From JAPXSY01 sp033812795 (GTDB lineage Bacteria; Verrucomicrobiota; Kiritimatiellia; RFP12; UBA1067): 64,000 nucleotides of DNA. The notes beneath the pieces were generated by a model that saw nothing but the letters and a program-made list of their open reading frames with translations, ran no database searches and was not told the DNA's origin. Position 1 is the first letter of the stretch. The number at the start of each line of letters is the position of its first letter. The position numbers and the translations under genes were made by a program. Below are positions 18,989-27,854 of the stretch, one piece after another. The DNA is taken from contig JAPXSY010000005.1 in assembly GCA_033812795.1 (NCBI GenBank), positions 27,443-91,442 of the forward strand, read 5' to 3'.

Positions 18989-20161
18989 TCAAAACCTTAT
19001 CCCTGATTCACGTCCATGTATGGACACACTCTGGACTCCCCCCAGCGCCGCCATCATCGACAGCATAAAGGAACGCCCGTAACTGATAAACGGCAACGGC
19101 AACCCGGTAATGGGCATCATCCCGATCGTCATCGCAATATTGATGAACATGTGACTGAAAAGCAGGGAGATGACCCCGACGCAGAACAAGCGCCCCGCAT
19201 TGTCTTGCGAACGGCCCGCAACCCACAGCCCGGACCAGAACAGGCCCAGAAACAGGAGCAGAACCGTCAACGAACCCACGAAACCGGCCTCTTCGGCCAA
19301 TACCGCGAAAATGAAATCATTGGACGAAACCGACGGCGGCAGATAACCCAGCATATACTGCTCGCCTTTCAGATACCCTTTGCCGCGCATGCCGCCGGAC
19401 CCGACCGCCATCTCGGACTGCCGCCGGTTATAGCCGCTGCTCAGCACGTCCTTATCCGGAAACAGGAAGACTTGCAGACGCCGGACCTGATGCGGCTTTA
19501 GATGCGTCGCCGCGATTAGGGCCTCGCGCTTCTCCGGCGTGAGGTCGGCCTTTTCCGCCGCGTAAATCATGCCGAGCAACAGTCCGACTGCGACCCCCCC
19601 GATCAACACGCAGGACCAGACCCAACGCGGTGCCACATTTGCCGCGAACAGCATCGCGAGCACGGTCGGCACCAGAACCATCGCGGTTCCGAGATCGGGC
19701 TGCAGCAGGATGAGCACCGCCGGGATGCCCACCACGAGCAGCGTCACCAGAAAAGCGCCCACCCCCCGCTTCGCGTCCGGATGTCCATAGAGTTGGGCGA
19801 GCACCAGAATGATCGCCACCTTGGCGGGCTCGGACGGCTGGATACCGAACAGCCAGCGCCGACCGCCCATCGTGGTCTCGCCGATAAACGGCACCAGGAT
19901 CAGCATGACCAGACAGGCGCCATACGCCACCCAACGCCAATGCAGAAGCGTGGCGAACGGGCAGGCGGCGAGCGCCAGATACACGACCAGCCCCACACAG
20001 CCGATCTTCGCGTGCCGCAGGTAGAGCATCCGGAGTTCCGGATCCTCCCGGATCGAACAAGCGCTGTACACGAACGCCACGCCGATGACGATCAGCGCGA
20101 TCATGCAGGTGAGGAGCAGAGGGTTCAGGCGTTGGAACCGCAGCAGGATCTGTTTAAGCAT
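18989..20161 (-). CDS. rodA: Rod-shape glycosyltransferase RodA (SEDS family)
   Basis: Peptidoglycan polymerase of the SEDS family, 390 residues with about ten hydrophobic segments. Family features include the N-terminal LNPLLLTCMIALIVIGVAFVY, and near the C-terminus GMMPITGLPLPFISYGRS, the signature of the FtsW/RodA/SpoVE group. It polymerises lipid II together with the class B PBP encoded immediately upstream; the start codon is one base after the mrdA stop. The C-terminus is short after the signature but complete. Confidence 0.96.
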   Translation of the reverse strand: MLKQILLRFQRLNPLLLTCMIALIVIGVAFVYSACSIREDPELRMLYLRHAKIGCVGLVVYLALAACPFATLLHWRWVAYGACLVMLILVPFIGETTMGGRRWLFGIQPSEPAKVAIILVLAQLYGHPDAKRGVGAFLVTLLVVGIPAVLILLQPDLGTAMVLVPTVLAMLFAANVAPRWVWSCVLIGGVAVGLLLGMIYAAEKADLTPEKREALIAATHLKPHQVRRLQVFLFPDKDVLSSGYNRRQSEMAVGSGGMRGKGYLKGEQYMLGYLPPSVSSNDFIFAVLAEEAGFVGSLTVLLLFLGLFWSGLWVAGRSQDNAGRLFCVGVISLLFSHMFINIAMTIGMMPITGLPLPFISYGRSFMLSMMAALGGVQSVSIHGRESGIRF

Positions 20162-20162
20162 G

Positions 20163-21977
20163 TCAGTCCCCCCTCACATCCGGCATTGCCGCCGGTTCCG
20201 CCGCCGCATCCTCCGGCGGCGCCTCCCCGAAGATGGACACCAGAACCTCACGCACGATCGGTGCCACGGTCAGGCCGCCGGATTCACCGTCCTCCACCAT
20301 GACCGCCATCGCCACAGTGGGCTGCTCGAAGGGCGCGAAGGCCGTGACCCAGGTGTTCTTGCGCCGCACGCCTCCCGCGTCAAACTCGGCCGTGCCGGTC
20401 TTGGCGGCGATTTCGAGCCCCCGCACCCGGACACGCCGTCCCGTACCGAGTTCCGCCACATCCCGCATCCCCGTGCGCACCCACTTCAGCGCGTCAGCAG
20501 GCCATCCCATGTCCCGCACCGATTCCGGCGCGTGCCGCGCGACATGCGGTCGGCAAAGCTTGCCGTAGTTCGCGAAAGTCGCGGTGAGGAGCGCCATCTG
20601 CAACGGCGTGGTGATCAGCAAACCCTGCCCGATGGCGATATGGCAGGTGTCGCCGGGCCGCCACCGGTCCTTGAGTTGCTTCCGCTTCCACTCGTCGGTC
20701 GGCAGCAGTCCGCGGTTCTCGGAGGGCAGATCGATTCCGGTCGGCTGTCCCAGCCCCAGTTTGGCGGCTTCGGTGCGGATGGCCTCATAGCCGACCGTAT
20801 ATCCGATGTGGCAGAAATAGCTGTTGCACGATTGTTCGATCGCCTTGCGCAGCGCGATCGCGCCGTGGCCGTAGGTGTTCCAGCAATGCAGCCGCATGGT
20901 TCCCAGTTCGAACACGCCCGTGCAGGTGTGGAGCGTCTCAGGCTCCACCGCACCGTGGATCAGGGCCGCGATGGCGGTAACCGGTTTGAATGTGCTTCCC
21001 GGCGCGTATCCGCCCTGCAGCGCACGGTTGAACAGAGGCAAATGCGGATCCGTGTTCAGGCTCCTCCAAAGTCCTGTGGAAATATACGGCGCAAACGCGT
21101 TCGCATCGTATGCGGGCGCGCTCGCCATGGCCAGCACTTCGCCGTTGCGGGGATCGAGTACAACCCCCGCCCCCCGCAGACCGCGCAGGGCCTGCTCCAG
21201 TGTGCGCTGGATCCGCACATCAAGTGTCAGATGGAGGTCCTGCCCCGCCACCGCCTCCTCGCCTTGATACACCGCATGCTTATACCCGCGGGCGTCCACG
21301 CGGATCAGCTTGCCGCCAGAGCGCCCGGTGAGCAACGCGTTGTACTGCCGCTCGACTCCGTTCGCGCCGAACATTTCCGGCAGGAAGAAGTGAACGCGCT
21401 CGCCGGGCAACGGCAACGGCATATCGCGCTTGACGTAACCCAGCACATGCGCGGCCAGCGCCCCCTGGGGATAGGATCGCTCCGGCTGCACATACACGTC
21501 CACCCCCGGGAACACTTCCTGAGTCTCAGCCCAGCGGGCCAGAATTTCCTGCCCCACATCGCGCCACGCCAGCAACGGCATATACCGGCTGTTGATCACA
21601 TGATTCGAAACCGCCGCAACCGAGATCACGCGGGGGACCCCCAACACTGCCGCGAGCCGGTCGATCTCCGTATTCACCGCATCGATGGTCCGGATCCACG
21701 GGCCGCGTTTCCGCAACTCCTCGACATAAAAGGCGATGCAGTAACTGGCGCGGTTCTCGGCCAGGCAGATGCCGTTCCGGTCGAAAATCCGGCCGCGCAA
21801 CCCCGGTTCCTGCACGCGCCGCACACTCTGGCGGAGTTGGTCCCGCGAAAAAGACGGGTTCTGCACCACCTGCACCCGGTACAACCCGGAACCCAGGACC
21901 GCGACACCCGCCGCGAACACCAATGCCAGCAATGCGATACGCCAGCTACTGGTCTGTTTCTGTCCACCCGATTCCAT
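20163..21977 (-). CDS. mrdA: Penicillin-binding protein 2 (elongasome transpeptidase)
   Basis: Class B PBP of 604 residues that cross-links peptidoglycan during elongation. One N-terminal transmembrane anchor (IALLALVFAAGVAVLGSGLY) is followed by a dimerisation domain with RGRIFDRNG and the transpeptidase domain. The active site is STFK with S328 and K331; SCN lies near 382 and KTGTAEF near 526. The ATG at 21977 has GAGG just upstream and lies 32 bases inside the end of mreD. It works with RodA. Confidence 0.96.
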   Translation of the reverse strand: MESGGQKQTSSWRIALLALVFAAGVAVLGSGLYRVQVVQNPSFSRDQLRQSVRRVQEPGLRGRIFDRNGICLAENRASYCIAFYVEELRKRGPWIRTIDAVNTEIDRLAAVLGVPRVISVAAVSNHVINSRYMPLLAWRDVGQEILARWAETQEVFPGVDVYVQPERSYPQGALAAHVLGYVKRDMPLPLPGERVHFFLPEMFGANGVERQYNALLTGRSGGKLIRVDARGYKHAVYQGEEAVAGQDLHLTLDVRIQRTLEQALRGLRGAGVVLDPRNGEVLAMASAPAYDANAFAPYISTGLWRSLNTDPHLPLFNRALQGGYAPGSTFKPVTAIAALIHGAVEPETLHTCTGVFELGTMRLHCWNTYGHGAIALRKAIEQSCNSYFCHIGYTVGYEAIRTEAAKLGLGQPTGIDLPSENRGLLPTDEWKRKQLKDRWRPGDTCHIAIGQGLLITTPLQMALLTATFANYGKLCRPHVARHAPESVRDMGWPADALKWVRTGMRDVAELGTGRRVRVRGLEIAAKTGTAEFDAGGVRRKNTWVTAFAPFEQPTVAMAVMVEDGESGGLTVAPIVREVLVSIFGEAPPEDAAAEPAAMPDVRGD

Positions 21978-22485
21978 TGTCCTCTTTCACCGGTCTTTCG
22001 CTTCCTGAGACGCGGTCCAGCAGACCGCAAAAACTGAATCCCAGCCCCCCTGCAACCAGTCCCGCATGAGCCGCATACCCGGCTGCCGCTAACGTCTGCC
22101 ACAGGAGGGACCAACCGCCGACACCAACACACAATCGCGTCCACAACGTCTGCGCCGCTGCCATCCCTGCCACCAGCACCGCGCCATGCGCCACGGTCGC
22201 AGTCAGAAACAGCCGCTGCATCAGCCGGACCGCACCGTACGCGACCAGCAAAAATCCGATCGTGCAGAACAGCGGCAGCCCGTCCTGCAGATCGGTCAGC
22301 GCGCCCGCCCACGTCAGCGCGGTCAGCGCCACGGGCCATGGCCGGGTGAGCGCGTAATACAACGCCACCGCAGTCAAAAACCCGGGTTTCGCGGGAACGA
22401 GGGGAATCACGGGGAACATCTCTTGCAGCAGCGCGGCCACACCGAGCGCGAAGAAGATCCGGAACAGATCCGTGTCAAGGCGCAT
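21946..22485 (-). CDS. mreD: Rod-shape-determining protein MreD
   Basis: Small polytopic membrane protein of 179 residues with about five hydrophobic segments, in the canonical mreC-mreD-mrdA position. Sequence similarity in this family is low, so the call rests on length, hydrophobicity and position. The ATG at 22485 is preceded by GGGAGG at good spacing; an upstream in-frame extension to 22560 reads into mreC and is rejected. It overlaps mreC by 11 bases and mrdA by 32. Confidence 0.88.
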   Translation of the reverse strand: MRLDTDLFRIFFALGVAALLQEMFPVIPLVPAKPGFLTAVALYYALTRPWPVALTALTWAGALTDLQDGLPLFCTIGFLLVAYGAVRLMQRLFLTATVAHGAVLVAGMAAAQTLWTRLCVGVGGWSLLWQTLAAAGYAAHAGLVAGGLGFSFCGLLDRVSGSERPVKEDNGIGWTETDQ

Positions 22486-23326
22486 GCGTACCTCCCGGGG
22501 AAAGCACAAACACCTCGTCCAATGCCGCAAAATCCACTGCCGGCATGACTGCGGCCTCACGCGACAGCGCGTTCGGCTCGATCCAGCTGTCCAGCAGAAA
22601 CCCGACCGTGAGCCCCTTCGGGAAGGTCTGGCCCAAACCGGAGGTCACCACCCGCGTGTGGGGGGACGGCTCAAAATCCCGCGCCAGATACCGCAACCGC
22701 AACGGCTCCACCACATACAGCAATGTGAGTTCGGGACCGGCCGCAGGCACAGACCCTCCGCCGTACAGGATCCCGCGCACCACCCCCACCCCCTCGCCGG
22801 GCGTTTCGAGCTCACACGCCACACGGCTGTTGGGGTCCGTGATCAGCATCACGTCGCTGGTATGCAGCGAGACATCCATCACCCGCCCCACCACACCGTC
22901 CGGCACCACAACCGGCGCACCTTTGCGTACCCCGTGGAGCGATCCTTTGCCAAGCCGCACCTGTTGCCAGACCGCCGAGGCGCCGCCTCGCGAAAGGATG
23001 GGGGCGGCCAGCCAACGACAAGGCACCGGCGGCACGAAGTCGAGCAGCGCGCGCAACCTGCGGGTCTCCGCCTCCAGCGCCTCGACATCGTCCGCCACCA
23101 TCCGCAGACGCGCCACGTCGCGCTCCAGCATGGCGTTCCGGGCCGCCAGCCGGGAGCGCGAAAACATGGCGCGCGCGCGCAACCATACGGCACGCTCGAA
23201 CCAGACGCAGGCTTTTTGATAGGGATAGAGGGCTTCGCGGACAAAATCATGCGCGCCCGTGCGCCAAAAAACCAGCGCCGCGAGCGTCACCGCCAACAGT
23301 CCGACCCACAATTTCGTTTGCTTCAT
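22475..23326 (-). CDS. mreC: Rod-shape-determining protein MreC
   Basis: Bitopic scaffold protein of 283 residues. It has an N-terminal transmembrane segment (LWVGLLAVTLAALVFW), a coiled-coil stretch with heptad-like leucines (about 60-95), and the beta-barrel MreC domain (GVRKGAPVVVPDGVVGRVMD, then TDPNSRVACELE). It connects MreB to PBP2/RodA across the membrane. It starts 58 bases after the mreB stop. The length is typical. Confidence 0.94.
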   Translation of the reverse strand: MKQTKLWVGLLAVTLAALVFWRTGAHDFVREALYPYQKACVWFERAVWLRARAMFSRSRLAARNAMLERDVARLRMVADDVEALEAETRRLRALLDFVPPVPCRWLAAPILSRGGASAVWQQVRLGKGSLHGVRKGAPVVVPDGVVGRVMDVSLHTSDVMLITDPNSRVACELETPGEGVGVVRGILYGGGSVPAAGPELTLLYVVEPLRLRYLARDFEPSPHTRVVTSGLGQTFPKGLTVGFLLDSWIEPNALSREAAVMPAVDFAALDEVFVLSPGGTHAP

Positions 23327-23384
23327 TTCCGGTCACCCCCCGTTTTGCCGGGCAGGCAGAGACCAGAAAGCAGCCGAAGTCAGA

Positions 23385-24407
23385 TCAACGTCCCAACTTG
23401 GTTTTCGCCAGGAAATTCAGCTCGTTTAACACCACTCCCGTGCCTTCCGCGACCGCGCTCAGCGGGTCATCGGCCAGCGTGACGGGCAATCCTGTCTGCG
23501 ACGCGATCAGCTTGTCAAGCCCCCGTAGCATCGCGCCACCACCGGCCAGCACCAGACCACGGTCCACGAGATCCGCCGACAACTCAGGGGGACACTTCTC
23601 CAGCGTGATCCGGATGGTGTCGACAATCGAGGACACCGGCTCCTGCAGGGCGTCTCGAATCTCTTCCGACGTGACCGTTAAAGTCTTGGGAAGCCCGGCC
23701 ACCAGATCGCGGCCCTTGACCTCCAGTGTGCTCTCCTCACCTAAAGGATAAGCCGAACCAATCGTGATTTTGATCTCCTCCGCGGTCCGCTCTCCAATCA
23801 TCAGATTGTAAACTCTCCGCATGTACTGGACGATACATTCGTCCATGGCGTCACCGCCAACTCGCACACTCCGCGCATAAACGATGCCGGCCAGCGAGAT
23901 CAGCGCGACCTCGCATGTTCCGCCGCCGATATCCACGATCATGTTGCCTGCCGGTTCCGAAACCGGCAGCCCGACACCGATGGCCGCGGCCATCGGCTCC
24001 TCAATCAGAAAAACCTCGCGTGCGCCCGCATGCCGCGCCGATTCCTGCACGGCGCGCTTCTCCACCTCTGTGATGTTGCTCGGCACGGCCACAATCACCC
24101 TCGGCTTCACCACCTTGGCCACATGCACCTTGCGGATGAAATACCGGATCATCGCCTCGGTGATGTCGAAGTCGGCGATCACCCCCGATTGCATCGGACG
24201 GATCGCAACGATGTTAGCCGGCGTGCGGCCCAGCATGCGCTTGGCCTCCTCGCCTACCGCCAGAATCCGCTTGGTCCCCTCCTGGATCGCCACCACAGAG
24301 GGCTCCCGGATCACAACCCCGCGGTCTTTGACATAAACCAGCGTGTTGGCAGTACCTAGATCAATCCCGATATCACTTGAAAAAAAAGACAACAACTTGT
24401 TGAGCAT
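23385..24407 (-). CDS. mreB: Actin-like rod-shape protein MreB
   Basis: Bacterial actin of 340 residues. Phosphate-1 motif DIGIDLGTANTLVYV is at the N-terminus, then the IVAVPSNITEVEKRAV region, phosphate-2 IVDIGGGTCEVALI and the adenosine motif LAGGGAMLRGLD. It forms membrane-bound filaments that guide sidewall synthesis. The ATG at 24407 gives the conserved start MLNKLLSFFSSD; the longer frame begins with TTG and is unlikely. It is the first gene of the 15-kb minus-strand block. The promoter must lie in 24408-24640, but I see no clear minus-strand -35/-10 pair. Confidence 0.97.
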   Translation of the reverse strand: MLNKLLSFFSSDIGIDLGTANTLVYVKDRGVVIREPSVVAIQEGTKRILAVGEEAKRMLGRTPANIVAIRPMQSGVIADFDITEAMIRYFIRKVHVAKVVKPRVIVAVPSNITEVEKRAVQESARHAGAREVFLIEEPMAAAIGVGLPVSEPAGNMIVDIGGGTCEVALISLAGIVYARSVRVGGDAMDECIVQYMRRVYNLMIGERTAEEIKITIGSAYPLGEESTLEVKGRDLVAGLPKTLTVTSEEIRDALQEPVSSIVDTIRITLEKCPPELSADLVDRGLVLAGGGAMLRGLDKLIASQTGLPVTLADDPLSAVAEGTGVVLNELNFLAKTKLGR

Positions 24408-24536
24408 CTCGCGTTCTTTCCCGTGGGACAAACGTTTAAATGGTGCTACAATGAAGCAGTGTCGATAGTTTCCACGATCCGCTGGAACGGGTCAAGCCCC
24501 AATTCTAACTTTTTGCATATATCCGCCGGATTGCTC

Positions 24537-24565
24537 TTGATCGTTGCCGCCGCCTGCGGTATGGT
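24537..24565 (+). promoter_or_regulatory. Sigma-70-type promoter for the 24646 gene
   Basis: TTGATC (24537-24542) and TATGGT (24560-24565) are separated by exactly 17 bases. The expected start is near 24572, giving a leader of about 75 bases before the ATG at 24646. It lies in the divergent gap between mreB and the isomerase gene. Confidence 0.5.
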
Positions 24566-24645
24566 TACCCGCATAACCTCTGTTGCCGGGTGCTGTGCCA
24601 ATCGGCGCGTCCGCTCCGCGGCAACGCGAAAGGAGTATTCCGATT

Positions 24646-25638
24646 ATGGCAAGACCTGTAACGATCTTCACCGGGCAATGGGCGGATATGCCGTTTGAAA
24701 AAGTTTGCGAGCTGATGTCCGGATTCGGATATGAAGGACTCGAAGTGTGCACCTGGGGCGACCACATCGACCTCGACCAGGCCTCCCGAAGTAAAACCTA
24801 CTGCGATGAGAAACGGGGTCTGATGGAGAAATACGGGTTGGGATGCTGGGCCATCTCGAACCATCTTTCCGGACAGTTGGTCTGCGACCCGATCGACGCC
24901 CGCCATTACGCATTCGCGCCCGCCAAGGTGCGTAACGACCCCAAAGCCGCCCGCAAATGGGCAATCGACATGCAGAAAAAAGCGGCCAAGGCCGCCCGTA
25001 ATATGGGCGTGACCGTGGTGAACGGCTTCACCGGCTCCCCGATCTGGCACCTGCTCTACTCGTTCCCGCCCTGTCTGCCGGGCCAGATCGAGAGCGGTTA
25101 TAGGGAGTTCGCCAAAACCTGGAAACCGATTCTCGATGTCTTCGCGGACAACGGCATCCGGTTCGCCCTCGAGGTGCACCCGACCGAAATCGCCTTTGAC
25201 ATCGCGTCGGCGCAGCGCGCGCTGGAGGCTTTGGACGGCCATCCGGCCTTCGGGTTCAACTTCGACCCCTCCCACCTCGGCTATCAGGGTGTGGATTACG
25301 TGAAGTTCATCCGCACCTTCCCGGACCGGATCTTCCACGTCCACATGAAGGACGCGTGGTGGGGCCACGGCGACGGCACGGTCGGCGTTTTCGGCGGACA
25401 CACCGAGTTCGCGGACCCGCGCCGCTTCTGGGATTTCCGCTCGCTCGGGCACGGTGATATCAACTTCGAGGATATCATCGTGGCGCTGAACGACATCGGC
25501 TATCAGGGTCCGCTCTCGGTCGAGTGGGAGGATTCCCGCATGGACCGCTGCCACGGTGCCCAGGAGTCCTGCGACTTTGTCAAAGGCGTGGACTTCCCGC
25601 CCAGCGCGATCGCGTTCGACGCGCAATTCGACCGCTGA
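24646..25638 (+). CDS. Sugar phosphate isomerase/epimerase (xylose-isomerase-like TIM barrel)
   Basis: A 330-residue cytoplasmic TIM-barrel protein of the AP-endonuclease-2/xylose-isomerase-like superfamily. Metal-site style elements are visible: FALEVHPTE (Glu), FNFDPSHLGYQG (Asp/His), FHVHMKDAWW (His) and SVEWEDSRMD (Glu) near the C-terminus. These match the Glu-Asp-His-Glu pattern of sugar and inositol epimerases. Exact substrate is unknown. The ATG at 24646 follows AAAGGAG (spacing 10). The stop lies just before a strong hairpin terminator shared with the convergent GT2 gene. Confidence 0.85.
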   Translation: MARPVTIFTGQWADMPFEKVCELMSGFGYEGLEVCTWGDHIDLDQASRSKTYCDEKRGLMEKYGLGCWAISNHLSGQLVCDPIDARHYAFAPAKVRNDPKAARKWAIDMQKKAAKAARNMGVTVVNGFTGSPIWHLLYSFPPCLPGQIESGYREFAKTWKPILDVFADNGIRFALEVHPTEIAFDIASAQRALEALDGHPAFGFNFDPSHLGYQGVDYVKFIRTFPDRIFHVHMKDAWWGHGDGTVGVFGGHTEFADPRRFWDFRSLGHGDINFEDIIVALNDIGYQGPLSVEWEDSRMDRCHGAQESCDFVKGVDFPPSAIAFDAQFDR

Positions 25639-25642
25639 ACCT

Positions 25643-25680
25643 AAAAAAAGAGCAGTTGAAAATTCAACTGCTCTTTTTTA
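25643..25680. terminator. Bidirectional hairpin terminator; matches the ends of the 33.5-kb elements
   Basis: GAGCAGTTGAA (25650-25660) and TTCAACTGCTC (25663-25673) are perfect inverted repeats, flanked by an A run on the left and a T run on the right. The structure can therefore terminate transcription from both sides. It fills the gap between the stop of the isomerase gene and the stop of the convergent GT2 gene. The stem, together with the CCTAAAA to the left and AGAATA to the right, also forms the two ends of the repeat elements at 33517 and 33802. Confidence 0.9.
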
Positions 25681-26559
25681 TTAGAATAGCGGCGGGTCAA
25701 CGATCTCGTCAAAGGGCTTCGGTTCGATCCGGCGCCAGCGGCACGCTTCCTCCGGAGGGCCTTCCTCTTGCTCGAACCGGTGCCGCCAGCGTTTCTGGAA
25801 GAGCAGCCCGTTTCGCACCACCGCCGCCGCATTGCGCACCGTGGGCGTGCCTTGCGTGGTGACGCTCTCGAAATGGTACATCTCCGCCGCAGGCTCCACA
25901 AAGGCGCGATGCCCGGCCTCGCGCAACCGGTAGACCAGATCGAAATCCTCGAACTGCACGGGATGGAACGCCTCGTCGAAGCCGCCGTGTTCGCGGAGCA
26001 GCGCCGCCGGGATCATCAGGCAGGCGCTGATCAGGCACTGCACTTCACGCCGCACCGTGTAACGCGCGTCCTCCCGCGACTCGCCCCGCCCGAGAAAACA
26101 GACATGCCCCCGTTGCGAAATGCCGACCCCCGCGCATTGGATCGCATACGGCGGCCAGGGATAGACGAGTTTCGCACCGGCCATGCCCGCCTGCGGTTCG
26201 CTCTCCAGCACCCCCCGCAGGATATCCAGCCAATGCCGCGTGCGCGGCGCGACATCGTTGTCCACAAAAACCAGATGGCTGCCGCGTGCCGCCGCCACCC
26301 CTAGATTGCGCGCGGCCGAACAGTTGTTGCGCCCGTGGTTCCGCAACACGGTAACCGCCACCCCGCAAGCCGCCCCCAATTCGATCAGCCCGGTTTCACA
26401 CCACTCCCGGCTGCCGTCGGTCGAGCCGTTATCCACCACGATCAGTTCCCACGGCACGACGGAACGCGTATGGCGCACCAGCGCCTCCAGACAGCGCCGC
26501 GTACAGGCCAACTTATTGTAGGAAAGCGTGATGAGGGAGTAGAGCATAGGATTACACAT
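25681..26559 (-). CDS. Glycosyltransferase family 2
   Basis: A 292-residue GT-A fold inverting glycosyltransferase. It shows the nucleotide-binding start SLITLSYNK, VVDNGSTDGS, the DXD-like LVFVDNDVAPR, and the catalytic-base region FEDFDLVYRLREAG near 210. No transmembrane segment is seen, so it is probably cytosolic or peripheral, acting on a glycan or glycolipid. The donor and acceptor cannot be predicted. The start could be the ATG at 26559 or 26547; neither has a good ribosome site. The 116-bp gap upstream is A+T-rich and borders the restriction gene. Confidence 0.85.
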   Translation of the reverse strand: MCNPMLYSLITLSYNKLACTRRCLEALVRHTRSVVPWELIVVDNGSTDGSREWCETGLIELGAACGVAVTVLRNHGRNNCSAARNLGVAAARGSHLVFVDNDVAPRTRHWLDILRGVLESEPQAGMAGAKLVYPWPPYAIQCAGVGISQRGHVCFLGRGESREDARYTVRREVQCLISACLMIPAALLREHGGFDEAFHPVQFEDFDLVYRLREAGHRAFVEPAAEMYHFESVTTQGTPTVRNAAAVVRNGLLFQKRWRHRFEQEEGPPEEACRWRRIEPKPFDEIVDPPLF

Positions 26560-26675
26560 ATGCCAGATAACGGGTTACCGTCCTTTGTTGCGGCCTAAAC
26601 GTCAAGTTGCTTCTTGTTGGGTTGAAAAATAAAGCAAAAATCATCGACAAAATCTTTCTCGCAAGGCGTTCATCG

Positions 26676-27854
26676 TTATTCCGCTAGTCTGTAGCGTTTG
26701 GGTTCGCCAAGGAAGAGTTCGGAAAACTTATCCGGCGCAAGTTTGAACTGCGGGCCTTTTTCTTTTACCCCACCCGAAGGGGTACGTTTGATTAGGTGGT
26801 CTAGCGTGATACTACCGTCGGATAAAAGCCGCGAGAACTGCGGAACATTGGGGTTGCGCGTATGCGTTACGGATTTGAGGTAAAAGAATTCACGTCCCGA
26901 GTTGTCGCGGACGGAATCAGCCTTGATCCAAAAGGTCTCTTTATGTTTGGTAGTCAGGCGGTCTTCAAGTTTGGAAAGAGGCCAGACCATCAAGCGTTCG
27001 TCACTACCGTTCTTTCGGACGTTTTCCCACAGGAAGCGGTCCGCGTCCCCAAGCGAGAGTAACAACCCTTGCGGATTTGGCGCTTTCGTGGAGACGGTGC
27101 AATAAAGTTTGAAGTCATCGCCGCGCTGGTATCCGAAGCGATCCAAAAAAGTTTTGAAGTCCTTAATGTGGCTTAAAGTCCAGTCTGGAACGCAAGTGAA
27201 AAGGCCATTGCGCTTTGCTGATGTCCGCTCGCGTTTGGCCTTGAGTTCAATACCTTTATAATCAGGATTCCCGCTGGAGTTGATGGGAATGCCCAACGCG
27301 GCTTCAACGGCACGCCCGATGGCGGTGTCACCCGAGCAAGTCGCAGGGAGCGGTCTACGGGCAAGCTCGCACAGTCTCGACAGGAGTTCCTTCGAGATGC
27401 GTTCGCTTTGCTGAATGCGGCGGGTTAACCATGTGTTGATCGCAGGGGCAGCCAGATTCACGGTCGACAGATTGGCAATACAGAGCGAACCGTTATCGAA
27501 AAAGAACGCAAGCACATTGTCCGCATCCACAAACGCTTTCCATCCGTACACCCAAAATCTCGGATCGCCTTTCTTGGTCACAGGACGATAGAATGCCATA
27601 TCCATGAAACGTAGGCCGTTCTCGGCAAGGAAGTGAACTTGTCGGATGACTTTGTTGTCCGGCCCTTGTCTCTGTGTGGAATAATCATGGATCGAATGCT
27701 TGAGCAGAAACGCCCGCATGGGGTCCGTCGCATCGCAAATCGCCTTACGATATCCCGTCGCGGTCAGGAAAAGCGGAACACTTTCTATTCCGGCTGCATT
27801 GAGAACGGCAAGGTTCTGCGACTCTTTCGCAGTAAGTGGACGCATATTCATCAT
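26676..27854 (-). CDS. MvaI/BcnI-family type II restriction endonuclease with N-terminal extension
   Basis: A 392-residue protein. The C-terminal half contains GDTAIGRAVEAALGI, then PDYKGIELKAKR. This reproduces the MvaI/BcnI catalytic spacing D-x4-E-x-K (D198, E203, K205 by my count; D50, E55, K57 in MvaI). MvaI and BcnI are monomeric nickases/endonucleases cutting CCWGG and CCSGG, so a CCNGG-like site is a reasonable guess. About 150 residues precede the position where MvaI starts; this extension is not recognised. The gene starts in a 4-base ATGA overlap with the methyltransferase. DNA here is more A+T-rich than its neighbours, which suggests acquisition. Confidence 0.85.
   Translation of the reverse strand: MMNMRPLTAKESQNLAVLNAAGIESVPLFLTATGYRKAICDATDPMRAFLLKHSIHDYSTQRQGPDNKVIRQVHFLAENGLRFMDMAFYRPVTKKGDPRFWVYGWKAFVDADNVLAFFFDNGSLCIANLSTVNLAAPAINTWLTRRIQQSERISKELLSRLCELARRPLPATCSGDTAIGRAVEAALGIPINSSGNPDYKGIELKAKRERTSAKRNGLFTCVPDWTLSHIKDFKTFLDRFGYQRGDDFKLYCTVSTKAPNPQGLLLSLGDADRFLWENVRKNGSDERLMVWPLSKLEDRLTTKHKETFWIKADSVRDNSGREFFYLKSVTHTRNPNVPQFSRLLSDGSITLDHLIKRTPSGGVKEKGPQFKLAPDKFSELFLGEPKRYRLAE

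Noticed and set aside
20085..22037. 650-residue plus-strand ORF opposite mrdA
   Set aside because: Covers the whole of mrdA with its intact active-site motifs on the minus strand; the plus frame has no recognisable motif.
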